A stretch of 35,671 nucleotides of DNA, taken from the NCBI GenBank assembly GCA_030153605.1, contig JASKLO010000015.1:1-35671 (forward strand), written 5' to 3'. The stretch is from Thermosipho sp. (in: thermotogales) (lineage in GTDB: Bacteria > Thermotogota > Thermotogae > Thermotogales > Fervidobacteriaceae). The number at the start of each line of letters is the position of its first letter. Positions within the stretch are counted from its first letter, which is position 1. The notes under the pieces are model-generated. The model was given only the letters and a program-made list of their open reading frames with translations. It searched no databases and was not told the origin of the DNA. This document shows, in pieces, positions 24,631 to 32,974 of this stretch. Made by a program: the position numbers and the translations under genes.

Positions 24631-27600
24631 TTAAATATAACCTTAGCTTTTTTAAAAGAAGGAATTTTTAATTTACTTTCTTCTAAATTAATACCCAATT
24701 CCTTTGAAAAATCTATAAGTTTTTTTAATGCTTTTTTTCCAAAGTATTTAGGAGTATACATATAAAACTTTCTGAAATTATTTATAGCTACCTTTATTTT
24801 TTTCTTCCTTATTTCTAAAAACGCTTTAACTAAATGGATATATGGATTTCCAGGATAATTTTCAAAAAGCCTTTCCAGATTCCAACTTAATATTTCAAGT
24901 TCCTTTTCTTCTGTTTCAGATGTTATTTCATCAATTAAATTTAACATTTCTATCTCATCAAATCTTTGAATAATCTTTATCAATTTTCTTGTATATACTG
25001 ATTCATTAAAATAATTCAATATATATTTTTTAACTTCTTCATTTGTTTTTGCGTTTCTAGCAAGTTCAACCATGTTTAACAAAGATTTTCTTCTTTGTTT
25101 TTCAATTCTTTTATAAATAAAATCAATTAGTATCGAAATTGATTCTTCTATACCCGTTTTATAATTTATTTCTAGAACCTCCCCATTTTTAAATAAATAA
25201 TTTTTTAAGTTATCCACAATTTCTCTTTTATCTTTATATGATACTTTAATTTCAAATACTTTTTCTTTTCCTTTAAATTCAACAGTATAACCATCAATTA
25301 TTCCCAATAAAGTAAGCCTATAAATAATCTTTTCAATAGAACCTTTTGTGGATTTTACTTCTAAAAATTTGTACCTTCCTTTTTTCAAAGTTGCTAAATG
25401 AGGCCTAAGCATTCTATAAAATTTTATTGTTTCAACTTGCTCAATTTCTTTTCCTCTAAATGAATTAAAATGAAAATTTAATTGTGTAAAAATATCATCT
25501 GATATATATTTATAATTTTCAAAAAGTTTAATTGCTATCCTATTTGGAAGCTCAGGATTTAAAATTACATCAGTTAAATCTGGCCTTTCTTCTGTGAAAA
25601 TTAAAAACGAAAAAGAATCTAATCTATCTCTACCTGCTCTTCCCGCTTCTTGATAGAAAGCTTCAATTGATGAAGGTAAATTATAATGAATTGTATATCT
25701 AATATCTGGCTTGTCTACTCCCATTCCAAAAGCTTTTGTGGCAACCAAAATAGATACTTCATTATCTAAAAATTTCTTCTGTACCTTTTGCTTATATATT
25801 GAAAAATCTTTAAACTTTAAATCTTTCGGTTTTCTACCAGAATAGATTTCAACATTTAAACCTTTCTTTTTCAAAAAGCTGTAAACTGAATATAGTCCAT
25901 TTTTTCCTTCAATAGTACTAGAAAAAATTATACCTGGTATCTCTGCAATATTTTTAACATTAAATATCTTTGGAATTTTATAAAATAAAATTTCTTCCAA
26001 AGCTTTCTCTTTATCTTTTGTTTTAATTACCTCAAAATGTAGTTCTTTTCTATCAAATGTTTCAGGAGTTAAAATAGAATCTTCTTCTTTAATTTCCAAG
26101 TTTCTTTTTATATCCATTAAAACAGAATAAGAAGCTGTTCCAGTTAGGGCTATTAATGGTATTTCGTTATCACCAGTGATTTGTTTTAAATTTTGGGCAA
26201 TATTTAGATAAGCAGGTCTAAAATCTTCTCCCCATTCTGAGATGCAATGAGCTTCATCAATAACTAAAAACGAAATCTTTAAATTCATTTCTCTTAACAA
26301 TTTTCTGAAACTTTTTATTTCAAGTCTTTCTGGCGAAATGAAAAATAACTTATATTTTCCTTCTTCTAAATTTTCCAATATCATTTGCTTTTTTTCTGGT
26401 TCCTGATTGCTATTTATATATACACATGAATTTATTCCTTGAATATGTAGTTTACTAACCTGGTCTTCCATTAAAGATTTTATAGGGTCAACAATTATAA
26501 CTACACCAGGTTGTAATAAAGCACTTAATTGATAAGTGAGTGATTTTCCACTTCCAGTTGGAAGCAATCCAATTGTAGATTTACGCTCTAAAATCCTTTT
26601 TATTATATTCAACTGTCCTTTTCTAAAATGTTCTTTTCTAAAAACATTTTTCAAAATAAAATCCAATGCTTCTTTTTTTGCTTCGTTTAACTCATATTTT
26701 TGAAAATCAAAATCGTAAAAAAGTTGAGCACTTTTTAAGGCAATATGTTCTAAAGGAATAATTACCACTAATTTTTCCCTGTTCTGTAGAGAATATTTCA
26801 ACCTTTTTTTGTTAATTCCTGCATCAATGATTAAATCAAAATCATCTTCATTATTTAATTCAAAAATTTCTTTATATTTTACATTTATATAACTGCTTTC
26901 TTCAGAAATTTCATTTATGTTTTCTCTAAATATTGTCAATTCAATTTTTGGAAAAGAAAAATCAAATAATTTAGATAGATTTTTCATGTAAATATAAAAA
27001 TCTTCTAAAGCAATTTTTGAAAATCTTGCATCATTTTCTATTACAGCTATTTTCCATACCTCTTTTTCTCTTAGCAAACCATGTACTATTGCACTTACAA
27101 GTGTTTTATGAAGCCAGGAAGATAAAATTGAGATTGCAAATAAATTATTTGAGGAAACAGTAAAATTGCTTAATTCATTTAAATAACGAATTTTTAGAGA
27201 ATCATTAATAGGGAGTTTTCTTAATTCCGTTTCAAAAAATATTGATGAATAGGTAGGAATTCCTCTTTGGATTATATTATTGTAAACTTTGGAAATTACT
27301 GTTAAAATAGAATCATTTTTTGAAAAAATTCCAAAATCAGTTGTTGTGAATTTTGAAAATTCTATAAATTTGGATAATTCGGTATCATTTAGAATTTCTT
27401 CAAAAAATTTTGGATAGAAAAGGCAATTGAAAATGTTTCTTTCTTGCTTTTGCGGAAGGTAATTTACGGTTTGTGCAAGAAAAACACCTATAACATCTAA
27501 AGCACCATATGCTTTAAGGGTATTAGCAATTTTTATGAAAGAATTTCCTGTAGTAATAATGTCATCAAAGAGAATCACTGTCTTGCCCTGAAATTTTTTT

Positions 27601-28061
27601 GGATTGAATTTCAGATAATCGAGAATATCTTCGTTCGTTCTTGAGACATGTTTTGCTGGTCTGTCTTTTAAATTTTTAATATAACTAAAACCATTTTTGA
27701 ATTTAAGATTTCTAGAAACTATCTTTGCAAACTTTTTAAATCTTTTTCGAGTCTTTGATTTAGTGGAAGCTGGAATAACACAAAAAACAGAATTATGATC
27801 TATTATCTGTTTGTTTAATAATTTTGAAATAACTTCTGCAAAATTTCTTACAGTATCATTTTCCCCTTCTTTGAACTTATAAATCTTTTCTCTCAAATAC
27901 CTCTCATCTTTATCTAGAATTTCATCGGGAAAATCTTTTTGAGGGTAATATTTTGAAAGTATGAAAACTTTATAATTTCCTATTTTTGTTTTAATCTTAA
28001 AATCTTTAAAAATTGTTTGAAAATCAACTGGAAAATCTAATATTTCTATGTCTTTTCCCAA
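24627..28061 (-). CDS. Phosphoribosyltransferase-RecQ helicase fusion protein
   Basis: The 1144-residue protein (numbering below is from the alternative TTG at 28070) joins several parts. Residues 80-205 are a ComF-like phosphoribosyltransferase with the PRPP loop VILFDDIITTGNS (165-177) and a preceding FCVIPASTKSKTRKRF. Residues 220-470 are a middle domain I do not recognise, containing WKIAVIENDARFSKIALEDF and DLIIDAGI. Residues 478-830 are a RecQ-type motor: FRKGQ, LLPTGSGKSLTYQL, VIDEAHCISEW, LTGTASYSV and QEAGRAGRD. The last 300 residues lack the cysteines of the RecQ zinc domain and carry YKRIEKQRRKSLLNMVELAR. Such fusions exist in other bacteria, to my knowledge without an established function. 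The TTG at 28061 is nine bases from AGGAG. It is last in a long operon. Confidence 0.85.
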   Translation of the reverse strand: MGKDIEILDFPVDFQTIFKDFKIKTKIGNYKVFILSKYYPQKDFPDEILDKDERYLREKIYKFKEGENDTVRNFAEVISKLLNKQIIDHNSVFCVIPASTKSKTRKRFKKFAKIVSRNLKFKNGFSYIKNLKDRPAKHVSRTNEDILDYLKFNPKKFQGKTVILFDDIITTGNSFIKIANTLKAYGALDVIGVFLAQTVNYLPQKQERNIFNCLFYPKFFEEILNDTELSKFIEFSKFTTTDFGIFSKNDSILTVISKVYNNIIQRGIPTYSSIFFETELRKLPINDSLKIRYLNELSNFTVSSNNLFAISILSSWLHKTLVSAIVHGLLREKEVWKIAVIENDARFSKIALEDFYIYMKNLSKLFDFSFPKIELTIFRENINEISEESSYINVKYKEIFELNNEDDFDLIIDAGINKKRLKYSLQNREKLVVIIPLEHIALKSAQLFYDFDFQKYELNEAKKEALDFILKNVFRKEHFRKGQLNIIKRILERKSTIGLLPTGSGKSLTYQLSALLQPGVVIIVDPIKSLMEDQVSKLHIQGINSCVYINSNQEPEKKQMILENLEEGKYKLFFISPERLEIKSFRKLLREMNLKISFLVIDEAHCISEWGEDFRPAYLNIAQNLKQITGDNEIPLIALTGTASYSVLMDIKRNLEIKEEDSILTPETFDRKELHFEVIKTKDKEKALEEILFYKIPKIFNVKNIAEIPGIIFSSTIEGKNGLYSVYSFLKKKGLNVEIYSGRKPKDLKFKDFSIYKQKVQKKFLDNEVSILVATKAFGMGVDKPDIRYTIHYNLPSSIEAFYQEAGRAGRDRLDSFSFLIFTEERPDLTDVILNPELPNRIAIKLFENYKYISDDIFTQLNFHFNSFRGKEIEQVETIKFYRMLRPHLATLKKGRYKFLEVKSTKGSIEKIIYRLTLLGIIDGYTVEFKGKEKVFEIKVSYKDKREIVDNLKNYLFKNGEVLEINYKTGIEESISILIDFIYKRIEKQRRKSLLNMVELARNAKTNEEVKKYILNYFNESVYTRKLIKIIQRFDEIEMLNLIDEITSETEEKELEILSWNLERLFENYPGNPYIHLVKAFLEIRKKKIKVAINNFRKFYMYTPKYFGKKALKKLIDFSKELGINLEESKLKIPSFKKAKVIFN

Positions 28062-28092
28062 AACACTCAACTCCTATCTTCTTTACTTCTGC

Positions 28093-29058
28093 TCATTGTT
28101 CCATCTTATTTTTAAACATTCTCATATCGGCAATATGAATAATTTTTTCAAAATTTTCAGATTCGTCAGGATAAATTGCATATCCACATGAAACTCCAAC
28201 TTCGATCTTTATATCATCCAAATGTATTTCTCTCTCTCCAATAAAATGTTTTATTCTTTCAATTATTTTTCCTATTCCATTTACACTTTTTGTCAAAATA
28301 ACAAATTCATCTCCTCCAAATCGGATAACTTCGTCTGTAGATTTAATAATATTTTTCAACCTCTTTGCAACAATTATTAACACTTCATCTCCAGTACTAT
28401 GTCCATATTTATCATTAACTTGTTTGAATTTATCTAAGTCACAAAAAATCACACCAATTTTTTCTGATAAATTTTGGCTATTTAAATAGTCCATTAAAAA
28501 TTGCCTGTTTTTCAACCCAGTGAGCGGATCAATGTATTGTTGATTAAAAATGTTTTTAATGTCAGAAATTTTGTACGAATAAATTACAAAATTTTCCTGA
28601 AATTTATCTAATAAATTTTTTTCCTTTTTCGAAAGTTTTTTGACCGAAAAATAATCTAAATTTAAAATTAATGGTTCTCTATCTTTAAAAATTAAAGGAA
28701 CGCCAATCCATGAATAAACAAAACTACCTCTTGGAATCCATATGGAATTTTTTTGAAGATTTTTAATATATTCCCACTTTTTACTACTTTTTACTTTCAT
28801 ATAAAGCAACTTTTCTCTATCCGACATTTTTTCTGATAGCTCTTTAAAATTCAACGTTCTATATTTTTTTGAAAAAGCTAAAAATTTTGGTCCATTTTTT
28901 CTCAAATCTAAAACAGTCCAACCATTAAAATTAAGATATTTTTGTAATTTCAGTGAAAGTTTCTCAAAAAAATCTAATGGATTTCCATTTTTAAAACTTT
29001 CAATTGAACTTTCTAAAATAATATTTCCTGTTAAAAACTCAAAATAATCTTTAGACAC
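28093..29058 (-). CDS. Diguanylate cyclase with GAF-like N-terminal domain
   Basis: This 321-residue protein has no membrane helix. The first 155 residues look like a GAF fold (SWIGVPLIFKDREPLILNLDY, then a helix LSKKEKNLLDKFQENFVIYSY). From residue 170 it is a complete GGDEF domain: DPLTGLKNRQFLMDYL, VIFCDLDKFKQVNDKYGHSTGDEVL, and FGGDEFVIL. It should make c-di-GMP from GTP in the cytoplasm on binding some ligand. The usual inhibition site RxxD reads KSTD here, so product feedback may be absent. GTG at 29058 overlaps the preceding gene by eight bases. The gap to the helicase fusion is short. Confidence 0.88.
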   Translation of the reverse strand: MSKDYFEFLTGNIILESSIESFKNGNPLDFFEKLSLKLQKYLNFNGWTVLDLRKNGPKFLAFSKKYRTLNFKELSEKMSDREKLLYMKVKSSKKWEYIKNLQKNSIWIPRGSFVYSWIGVPLIFKDREPLILNLDYFSVKKLSKKEKNLLDKFQENFVIYSYKISDIKNIFNQQYIDPLTGLKNRQFLMDYLNSQNLSEKIGVIFCDLDKFKQVNDKYGHSTGDEVLIIVAKRLKNIIKSTDEVIRFGGDEFVILTKSVNGIGKIIERIKHFIGEREIHLDDIKIEVGVSCGYAIYPDESENFEKIIHIADMRMFKNKMEQ

Positions 29059-30607
29059 TAATATCTAATCCCCCCGTTATTATGTCACGTACAAAAAAGC
29101 TTGAGAACTTTTCTTTTAATTCTCTTGCTTTTTTCTTTCCTATCCCCGGTATTTTAGATAATTCATTTTCAGTCAATTCACCTATTTTTAAATCAACAGC
29201 TACACCTGATACAGACCTCATTCCATGGTCATAAATCATTATATCACTTTTTTTATCAAATCTTCCAATTACACCTATTAAAATGGGGTAAGTTCCAAGT
29301 GGCCTTCCAAATTTTATATTTCCTTCTGAAAATTCATAAACTACGTTTTTTACTATTGACCCCTTTGGAAAAACACGTTTTATCATCTCTGAATCAATTT
29401 CGTTCCTAATCAAATATTTATAGTGTTTAAACAACTTTTGATCAACTTTAACTCTATGATTTTTTGAATAATACCATAAAGGGGTATTAGGAACTATCAT
29501 TATCTGTCTTAAATTAATTCTTCTAAGTAAAAGGCCTTTATTAAGATATTCTTTAAGTTTAGAAAAAAGAATTTCATACGATTTTTTGCTTTCTCCTGGT
29601 AAACCAAAGATAAAATTTAATCCTGGTAGAAGTTTTGGGATTCCATTAACTCTTACTCCGCCAATTTCATTTACTAATTCAATTGCAAAATCTATATCTT
29701 TTACATCTCCCTGTATATTATTTTTCTTTCTTACAGTTTCATCAAAACTTTCAACTCCAAAAGATAAAATGTCTCCTTCAGTATTATTCTCAACTATTAT
29801 TTCAAGAGCTTTTGCGCTTTGCGGGTAATTTTGTGTTATAAAAGCTGGATTAGCATTATCTGTATGTAAAACTTCTAAATTAGGTGCAACTTTCCTAATT
29901 CCTTGATATAATTCTTTTAAAAGTTCAATATTTATTTTATTTTTGTTTTTTTCAAAGCCATATGCAAGAATATTTGCACTTCTTCCAAGTCTAAAAGCTT
30001 TAACACCATTTTTATACAATTCCTCTATTTCATCCACTATATCCTCTACTGGCCTTGATTGAAAACCAGGATGTAAAATTGGTTCACTACAAAAAGTACA
30101 GTATGTCTTTCTTTCACATCCAATAGAAACTTCTATTTCACAAATAACATCAGGAAATCTAGGATGCTTTTTTACTATTTTTGCACCTTCAATTGCTACT
30201 TCTCTGATAATTTCGTAGTTATTTTTTTCAAAAGCATAATTAATAAAGTCATCAGTTATATCATCTGCCCCTGAATCCTTAATTAATTTAGCAGAAGCCC
30301 CTGTTAAAATTCTAAAAGGCCTTTTATTAAGCTCAAAAATACGTTTAATTTCATTTTCATTAACAGGTGTTCCACCGACATACTTTCCAGGAACAGTTAC
30401 CCCCGAAAGAATTACAAGTACATCATATTTATCAAATGATTTCCAAAGTTCTTTTTTTCTTATCTCATCTATTGTTGTATAATCTACATCAAAATCTTTA
30501 ATAAATAAAGTACCCGCTATATAGCGGGCATATGTACTAATATATGGAGGAACTCCTAAAACAGCAGGCTCATCAACATATCCATCAATTATTATTGCCG
30601 ATTTCAT
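29051..30607 (-). CDS. Radical SAM protein with C-terminal helix-hairpin-helix (COG1031 type)
   Basis: This 518-residue protein resembles COG1031, a largely archaeal group. The first 150 residues are a Rossmann-like, B12-domain-like fold (IIDGYVDEPAVLGVPPYIS, DVLVILSGV). The cluster cysteines are Cys164, Cys170 and Cys173 in GCERKTYCTFC, spaced C-x5-C-x2-C rather than C-x3-C-x2-C. The barrel continues with FRLGRSANILAYG and LSFGVESFDETV. The C terminus carries the DNA-binding-type helix-hairpin-helix LSKIPGIGKKKARELKEKF. GAGAGG lies nine bases before the ATG, which overlaps the preceding gene by 23 bases. The reaction is unknown; the helix-hairpin-helix suggests a nucleic acid substrate. Confidence 0.83.
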   Translation of the reverse strand: MKSAIIIDGYVDEPAVLGVPPYISTYARYIAGTLFIKDFDVDYTTIDEIRKKELWKSFDKYDVLVILSGVTVPGKYVGGTPVNENEIKRIFELNKRPFRILTGASAKLIKDSGADDITDDFINYAFEKNNYEIIREVAIEGAKIVKKHPRFPDVICEIEVSIGCERKTYCTFCSEPILHPGFQSRPVEDIVDEIEELYKNGVKAFRLGRSANILAYGFEKNKNKINIELLKELYQGIRKVAPNLEVLHTDNANPAFITQNYPQSAKALEIIVENNTEGDILSFGVESFDETVRKKNNIQGDVKDIDFAIELVNEIGGVRVNGIPKLLPGLNFIFGLPGESKKSYEILFSKLKEYLNKGLLLRRINLRQIMIVPNTPLWYYSKNHRVKVDQKLFKHYKYLIRNEIDSEMIKRVFPKGSIVKNVVYEFSEGNIKFGRPLGTYPILIGVIGRFDKKSDIMIYDHGMRSVSGVAVDLKIGELTENELSKIPGIGKKKARELKEKFSSFFVRDIITGGLDISV

Positions 30608-31304
30608 TTAAGATATCCTCTCTTGTTTTTTCAGAACTCTCTAAAATAGTTAAATAATAATCACCTACTTTATATTCTCCTACTTTATCAGAAATTTCAA
30701 TTAATACATTATCTCCATTTTTATCAACCGCATAAACCTTTAGAGCATCATCAACATACTCTGCATTAAACCACAAAAATAGATTAAAAATGTTGTAAAT
30801 TGCTTCTGGAACATCACTCTCATCTACAAACTTGAATTTTGATAGAATTTCATCGAAAGTATATATAGAAGGAGTGTAAATATACCTCATTTCTGTAACA
30901 ACACTTTCAAACTTTCTTATAATCTCTCTAATCCAACCGTCAATTTTCAATGCTTTTAAAGTAAATGCTTTCTCTGAAATTGTTATCTCCCCATCAAAAT
31001 CAAGTGAGATACCATGAAAATTTGCATACTCAAAAAAGATGTCTTCTAAGTCTTTAATAGGTGGACAAAGTTTTAATTCATTGGAAGTTCCAATATAATA
31101 TTTATCACCAAGCTTAACCCAAATAATTTTTTTAGGACTTTTTACAAAAACTATTTTATCTCCATCTTTGTAATATACCTCTTCGTACCTTACATATTGT
31201 CTGTCTTTAGTATATTCAATTGTAAAGCGATACGCATGATAACTAAAAGAAAATAAAGTAATGGTAAAAATTACAAATAAAGAAAGAAGAAAAAGTTTTT
31301 TCAC
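30585..31304 (-). CDS. Exported LolA/RseB-like protein
   Basis: This 239-residue protein begins with a signal peptide (VKKLFLLSLFVIFTITLFSFS) at a GTG preceded by AGGTG. It continues with beta-rich sequence (YRFTIEYTKDRQYVRYEEVYYKDGDKIVF) like the LolA/RseB fold, which binds lipid or unfolded envelope components. It lies directly after a sigma and a membrane anti-sigma gene. The likely role is therefore to sense envelope stress and guard the anti-sigma factor, as RseB does with RseA. The homology is by pattern and context, since sequence identity in this fold is low. An upstream in-frame ATG (31319) is possible but has no ribosome site. Confidence 0.65.
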   Translation of the reverse strand: MKKLFLLSLFVIFTITLFSFSYHAYRFTIEYTKDRQYVRYEEVYYKDGDKIVFVKSPKKIIWVKLGDKYYIGTSNELKLCPPIKDLEDIFFEYANFHGISLDFDGEITISEKAFTLKALKIDGWIREIIRKFESVVTEMRYIYTPSIYTFDEILSKFKFVDESDVPEAIYNIFNLFLWFNAEYVDDALKVYAVDKNGDNVLIEISDKVGEYKVGDYYLTILESSEKTREDILNEIGNNN

Positions 31305-31315
31305 TATTTCACCTC

Positions 31316-31624
31316 TCAAAATCCATCGCTTACAAGACTAATATTAATTATTGGTTCATATTTTTTAGGAATGTTTTGAATATCAGTATTTTCATAACTT
31401 GTAAATAACGGTCTTTGATTGACAGTGTTTATATTATTAAAAATCAAAATAGATGCTAAAACTGCAGCAATTGCAATAACCGCAGCTATTTTTGTTATAT
31501 TAAATCTCTTTTTTCGTTTAATTAAACCAATGATTTTTTCTTCGAGTAAACTACCTGGATTGTAACTTATTCTTCTTTCAAATACAGAGATAACTTTGGT
31601 ATAAAATTCATCATCAAACTTCAT
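31316..31624 (-). CDS. Membrane-anchored anti-sigma factor (putative)
   Basis: This protein has 102 residues. The first 45 are cytoplasmic and charged (FYTKVISVFERRISYNPGSL, IIGLIKRKKRF). One helix follows (ITKIAAVIAIAAVLASILIF) and a tail of about 35 residues is outside. It shares the ATGA overlap with the preceding ECF sigma gene, the usual sign of a sigma/anti-sigma pair. There is no zinc-binding His-Cys-Cys motif. The call therefore rests on order, size and topology. It would hold the sigma factor at the membrane until a signal, perhaps through the next gene's product, frees it. Confidence 0.7.
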   Translation of the reverse strand: MKFDDEFYTKVISVFERRISYNPGSLLEEKIIGLIKRKKRFNITKIAAVIAIAAVLASILIFNNINTVNQRPLFTSYENTDIQNIPKKYEPIINISLVSDGF

Positions 31625-32253
31625 ATAAGACCTTCCTCCTTTATATATTCCTTAAGTTTTTCACGAGCGCTATGGAGTCTACTTTTTACTGTTCCTTCGG
31701 GAATACCTAAAATATTTGCAATTTCACTATATGGTAAGCCGTCAATATCCCTTAACTTTATCAATATTCTTTCTTTTTCAGGCAATTTTTCCATGATCTC
31801 CATGATCTTTTCATACAATAGCTCCTGCTGAACTTCTTTTTGAACATTTTTTTCTGTATCTACTATTTCAAGATCATCGTTATCTTCTTCATCATTGTGT
31901 ACACTAAAAACCTTTTCATTATTTTTTTTGTTTTTTTCATATAAAGTATTACAAACATTCATTGTAATTTTATATATCCATGTTGACAATGAAGAATTAC
32001 CTTTAAACTTTTTAATACCCTTGTAAACTCTCATCATTACTTCTTGAATAACATCATCAATATCATCAGTTCCAAAGTAAGCCCTAGCAAATGCACCTAT
32101 CTTTGGAGCATATTCTCTATATAATTTTCTATATGCCCATTCTTCTCCACGTTTTAAAGCTTTAATAAATTCTTTTTCGTTTTCCCATTTTATTTGACTA
32201 TCACTCTTTACATTATGTTCTTTTTTATTAAAAAATCCCAATTTTTTCACCAC
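31621..32253 (-). CDS. ECF sigma factor (sigma-70 family)
   Basis: This 210-residue cytoplasmic protein has region 2 near residues 35-100 (EEWAYRKLYREYAPKIGAF, IDDVIQEVMMRVYKGIKKF, LSTWIYKITMNVCNTLYEK). An acidic linker (NDEEDNDDLEIVD) follows. Region 4 is near 150-205 (LPEKERILIKLRDIDGLPYS and IPEGTVKSRLHSAREKLKEY). The latter is the -35-binding helix-turn-helix. Two in-frame GTG codons (32253 and 32250) are possible starts; neither has a strong ribosome site, and translation is likely coupled to the upstream DUF72 gene, which it overlaps by 26 bases. It directs its own regulon; which genes cannot be read here. Confidence 0.93.
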   Translation of the reverse strand: MVKKLGFFNKKEHNVKSDSQIKWENEKEFIKALKRGEEWAYRKLYREYAPKIGAFARAYFGTDDIDDVIQEVMMRVYKGIKKFKGNSSLSTWIYKITMNVCNTLYEKNKKNNEKVFSVHNDEEDNDDLEIVDTEKNVQKEVQQELLYEKIMEIMEKLPEKERILIKLRDIDGLPYSEIANILGIPEGTVKSRLHSAREKLKEYIKEEGLI

Positions 32254-32974
32254 CAGAAATTTCTCTAAAATAAAGAGCGTTTTTTAATGCATTTCCTTTA
32301 AAACAGTTATTAAAATAAATTACTTTATTTCCTGAAAATGTCTTAATTTTATTCCATATTTCCATCATCTCATCTTTCGAATAATCATAATTATATCTTG
32401 TTTTTACATCACCTTTAAACCATTCAATATTCCTTCCATGAAGACGTACATATAAAGTTTTATTTGCTTTAATTAAAAAAGGATAAAAATTTGGTAATTT
32501 TGGTTGATCAATTGTAACTATTTCAAAGCTTTTAGATTCATATAAGGTCCAGGAGGAATGTCTAAATTCTACAAATAAATTTGGAATTTTTTCACTTAGT
32601 ATATTCAAAAATTCTACATTCTCTTTATTAAATTTAAATGAAAATGGAAATTGAGCTAGATAACCTATCAGTTTTCCTTCATCTAAAACAATTTTTGTGT
32701 TTTCAAGAAACTTATCTAAATAACTTAAATCCTTTTCATGAGTTATCTTACCATATAATTTTATAGAAAGAAAAAAATTATTGGGTGTTTTTCTTAATAT
32801 ATTGACTATTGATCTATACGATGGAAGAGTATAATATGTAAAATTAAGCTCGACTGTATTAAAACCGTAATGCATCCAATAATAATTTAATAGCTCATTT
32901 GGCTTAATATATTCTGGATAAACTTCTCCAATCCAATCATCAAATTGATAACCACTTGTTCCAACCAGTGTCAT
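32228..32974 (-). CDS. DUF72 (YecE-like) family protein
   Basis: This 248-residue protein is a DUF72 TIM barrel. The opening VGTSGYQFDDWIGEVYPEYI, FNTVELNFTYYTLPSYRS, FFLSIKLYGKITHEKD and LFVEFRHSSW are its hallmark strands; LYVRLHGRN and VIYFNNCFKGNALKNA complete the pattern. The biochemical role of the family is unknown. It begins in the ATGA overlap at the end of the UvrD gene. DUF72 genes often stand beside DNA repair or nuclease genes, but no activity can be inferred. Confidence 0.9.
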   Translation of the reverse strand: MTLVGTSGYQFDDWIGEVYPEYIKPNELLNYYWMHYGFNTVELNFTYYTLPSYRSIVNILRKTPNNFFLSIKLYGKITHEKDLSYLDKFLENTKIVLDEGKLIGYLAQFPFSFKFNKENVEFLNILSEKIPNLFVEFRHSSWTLYESKSFEIVTIDQPKLPNFYPFLIKANKTLYVRLHGRNIEWFKGDVKTRYNYDYSKDEMMEIWNKIKTFSGNKVIYFNNCFKGNALKNALYFREISGGEKIGIF

